Of a DNA stretch of 64,000 bases, positions 61,999 through 64,000 are shown piece after piece. Position 1 is the stretch's first letter. Each line of letters begins with the position of its first letter. A program made the translations under genes and the position numbers. Under the pieces are notes generated by a model. The model worked only from the letters and a program-made list of their open reading frames with translations. It had not been told where the DNA came from and ran no database searches. Source of the stretch: Inquilinus sp052078665 (lineage in GTDB: Bacteria > Pseudomonadota > Alphaproteobacteria > DSM-16000 > Inquilinaceae); the NCBI RefSeq assembly GCF_052078665.1, contig NZ_JBQJIK010000002.1, forward strand, positions 1 through 64,000, given 5' to 3'.

Positions 61999-64000
61999 AC
62001 CCTCAATGGCGATGCCGGCAACAACACCCTTACCGGGACCGATCCGGGCAACGCAGGCAATCCTGACGGCATCGACATCATCAACGGGCTCGACGGGAAC
62101 GACACGCTCAGCGGCCTGGGCGGCAACGACACGATCTCGGGCGGCCTGGGCGCCGACATCCTGGATGGCGGCGCGGGCTTCGACACGCTCTCCTTCGCCG
62201 CCGCCACCGCCGGCGTGTGGGTGAATATCAACGGCGCCGCCTTCGGCGGCGAGGCCGTGGGCGACACCATGACCGGCTTCGAGGCCATCATCGGGTCCAA
62301 CTTCAACGACATCTTCGGGGGCGATGCCGGGAACAACACCATCAACGGCGGCGCCGGCACCGACATCATCTCGATCAGCGGCGGCACCGATTTTCTGGAC
62401 GGCGGCGCCGGCGGGGACTTCCTCGACTGCCGCACCTCCGGCTCGGCCGTGATCATCAACATGGCCACCGGCATCGGCGGCGGCGGGGCCGCGGGCACCA
62501 CCTTCGCCAACTTCGAAAGCGTCATCGCCACCAATTTCAACGACGTCCTGACCGCCGCCGCGGGCGGCTCCACCCTGGGCGGGTTGAGCGGCAACGACAC
62601 GCTCAACGGCGGCGATGGGAACGATGTCCTGCTCGGTGACGACTTCCTCAACGTCATCGGCACCAGCGGCAACGACACGCTCAGCGGCGGCGCCGGCAAC
62701 GACTATCTCCAGGGCGGCGCGCTGGGCGACATCCTGAACGGCGGCGCCGACAGCGACACCGCCGCCTACGAGTATTCCGGCGCCGGGGTCATCGTCAACG
62801 TGGACACCGGCGTCGCGTCCGGCGGCGACGCGCAGGGCGACACGCTGACCGGCGTCGAGAACCTGATCGGCTCGGCCTTCGACGATTTCTTCGGCGTCAG
62901 CGCCGCGGCCAACTTCTTCGACGGCCGCGCCGGCGTCGACGCGGTGACCTATGGCGGGTCCACCGCCGGGGTCCTCGCCAACCTGCAAGGCGTCGGCCAC
63001 TTCGGCTGGGCCGAGGGCGACACCTTCGCCAACATGGAGAACCTCATCGGCTCGAACTTCGCCGACACCCTGTACGGCAACGCCGGGAACAACATCCTCG
63101 ACGGCGGCGAAGGCAACGACCTGCTCGAAGGCCTGGTCGGCGCCGACACCCTGCAGGGCGGCAACGGCAGCGACACGGCGAGCTATACCTTCTCCGCCGC
63201 CGGGGTCACCGCCGACCTGAAGGCCGGCTTCTTTGCGGGCGGCGACGCCCAGGGCGACGTGCTGCAGAGCATCGAGAACCTGACCGGCTCGGGCTTCGCC
63301 GACACCCTGCGCGGCGATGACGGGGCCAATGTCATCGACGGCGGCGGCGGCAACGACCAGATCGCCAGCTATGGCGGCGCCGACGCCATCAACGGCGGCG
63401 CCGGCGTCGACACGATCTATTACGACGTCGTGGCGGTGACCGTGAACCTGGCGACCGGCCAGGGCTTTGGCGGCGACGCCCAGGGCGACACGTATCAGAA
63501 TGTCGAGAACGTCGTCGGCACGGCCCTCAACGACATCCTGATCGGCAACGCCGGCGCCAACGGCCTGTCCGGCGGCGCCGGCGACGATACGCTCACCGGC
63601 CTCGGCGGTGCCGACTTCCTGCAGGGCGGCGCCGGCATCGACACCGTCTCTTACGCCACCTCGTCCAACGGCGTGGCCGCCAACCTGACCAGCGGCCAGG
63701 GCACCTTCACCGATGCCCAGGGCGACACCTACTACGGGATCGAGAATCTGGTCGGCGCGGCCCTCGCCGACAGCCTGACCGGCGACGCCGGGAACAATGC
63801 CCTTTCCGGCGGCGCCGGCGACGACAAGTTCGGCGGTTTTGGCGGCGCCGATGCCTTCGACGGCGGCGCCGGCATCGACATCGTCTATTACGACGCCGCG
63901 GCCGGGGCCGTGCAGGTCAACCTGGCCACCGGCACCGGCACGGGCAGCGACGCCCAGGGCGACACCTTCACCGGGATCGAGAATGTCTACGGCACGAACT
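61990..64000 (+). CDS. Second RTX calcium-binding repeat protein, 3' end beyond window
   Basis: 670 codons are visible and open to the window end. GTG start with GGAGG, and the N-terminus MTQTLNGDAGNNTLTGTDPG is almost that of the first RTX protein. It shows nonapeptide repeats from residue 25 on, with eight xxENxxGS-type unit endings visible. Early units are more diverged (for example FGGEAVGDTMTGFEAIIG and an SGGTDFLDGGAGGDFLDCRTSG segment with a cysteine). From about 63120 the DNA is close to identical with parts of gene 1. Expected C-terminus and secretion signal lie outside the window. Confidence 0.88.
   Translation, partial: MTQTLNGDAGNNTLTGTDPGNAGNPDGIDIINGLDGNDTLSGLGGNDTISGGLGADILDGGAGFDTLSFAAATAGVWVNINGAAFGGEAVGDTMTGFEAIIGSNFNDIFGGDAGNNTINGGAGTDIISISGGTDFLDGGAGGDFLDCRTSGSAVIINMATGIGGGGAAGTTFANFESVIATNFNDVLTAAAGGSTLGGLSGNDTLNGGDGNDVLLGDDFLNVIGTSGNDTLSGGAGNDYLQGGALGDILNGGADSDTAAYEYSGAGVIVNVDTGVASGGDAQGDTLTGVENLIGSAFDDFFGVSAAANFFDGRAGVDAVTYGGSTAGVLANLQGVGHFGWAEGDTFANMENLIGSNFADTLYGNAGNNILDGGEGNDLLEGLVGADTLQGGNGSDTASYTFSAAGVTADLKAGFFAGGDAQGDVLQSIENLTGSGFADTLRGDDGANVIDGGGGNDQIASYGGADAINGGAGVDTIYYDVVAVTVNLATGQGFGGDAQGDTYQNVENVVGTALNDILIGNAGANGLSGGAGDDTLTGLGGADFLQGGAGIDTVSYATSSNGVAANLTSGQGTFTDAQGDTYYGIENLVGAALADSLTGDAGNNALSGGAGDDKFGGFGGADAFDGGAGIDIVYYDAAAGAVQVNLATGTGTGSDAQGDTFTGIENVYGTN

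Overview
The window is very GC-rich, densely packed bacterial DNA with many ATGA start/stop overlaps. The gene repertoire fits a free-living or host-associated alphaproteobacterium, probably Rhodospirillales-like (Azospirillum/Inquilinus type): a selenocysteine formate dehydrogenase, several dipeptide-type ABC importers, a malonate decarboxylase operon, MocR, GntR and LysR regulators, and RTX-repeat proteins. The assignment is inferred from gene content and base composition, not from a marker gene. No rRNA, tRNA, CRISPR array, transposase or phage gene was recognised.

Region 1 (1-8391): a leftward formate respiration operon, fdoG-fdoH-fdoI-fdhE-selA. fdoG carries an in-frame UGA at codon 200 with a SECIS-type hairpin directly after it. 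Rightward from the same intergenic region are a Tat-exported transglutaminase-like protein and selD. SelD makes selenophosphate and SelA makes Sec-tRNA, so the operon supplies part of its own selenocysteine machinery. selB and selC are not in view.

Region 2 (8562-21401): a rightward operon with an S9 peptidase, an M20 amidohydrolase, two tandemly duplicated solute-binding proteins, two permeases, two short ATPases, a beta-lactamase-fold hydrolase and an MmgE/PrpD protein. It looks like uptake and breakdown of a peptide-like amide. A HypT-like LysR regulator (21296-22228) converges on its end.

Region 3 (22501-30998): the leftward malonate decarboxylase operon mdcABCDEGH, and divergently an MdcY-like GntR regulator plus a MatC-type malonate carrier. 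A TGTATACA operator core lies just downstream of a plausible mdcA promoter. The 5' end of mdcG has absorbed a pair of palindromic repeats.

Region 4 (31027-41789): a leftward operon led by a GntR regulator, with a second tandem pair of binding proteins, permeases, an SDR, a polysaccharide deacetylase-fold protein, a gamma-glutamyltransferase and two ATPases. This suggests import and processing of a gamma-glutamyl or N-acylated compound.

Region 5 (41911-45586): an ECF sigma factor, its zinc-finger anti-sigma factor and a small envelope protein run leftward. A Tat-exported metallo-beta-lactamase-fold hydrolase, a TPR protein and a DoxX protein run rightward. A perfect 19-bp palindrome sits between the two groups.

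Region 6 (45565-54700): a Gfo/Idh oxidoreductase diverges from a GntR-led operon encoding a third dipeptide-type ABC importer with two DapA/NanA-family aldolases interspersed.

Region 7 (54708-64000): a MocR/PdxR-type regulator diverges from a 1392-residue protein built almost wholly of RTX calcium-binding repeats. A second RTX gene starts 5.5 kb downstream and runs off the window. Both RTX genes have nearly the same leader, with four TCTGGAC(C/T) repeats spaced 21-23 bp. This paired arrangement of regulator, operators and repeat proteins is the most unusual structure in the window.
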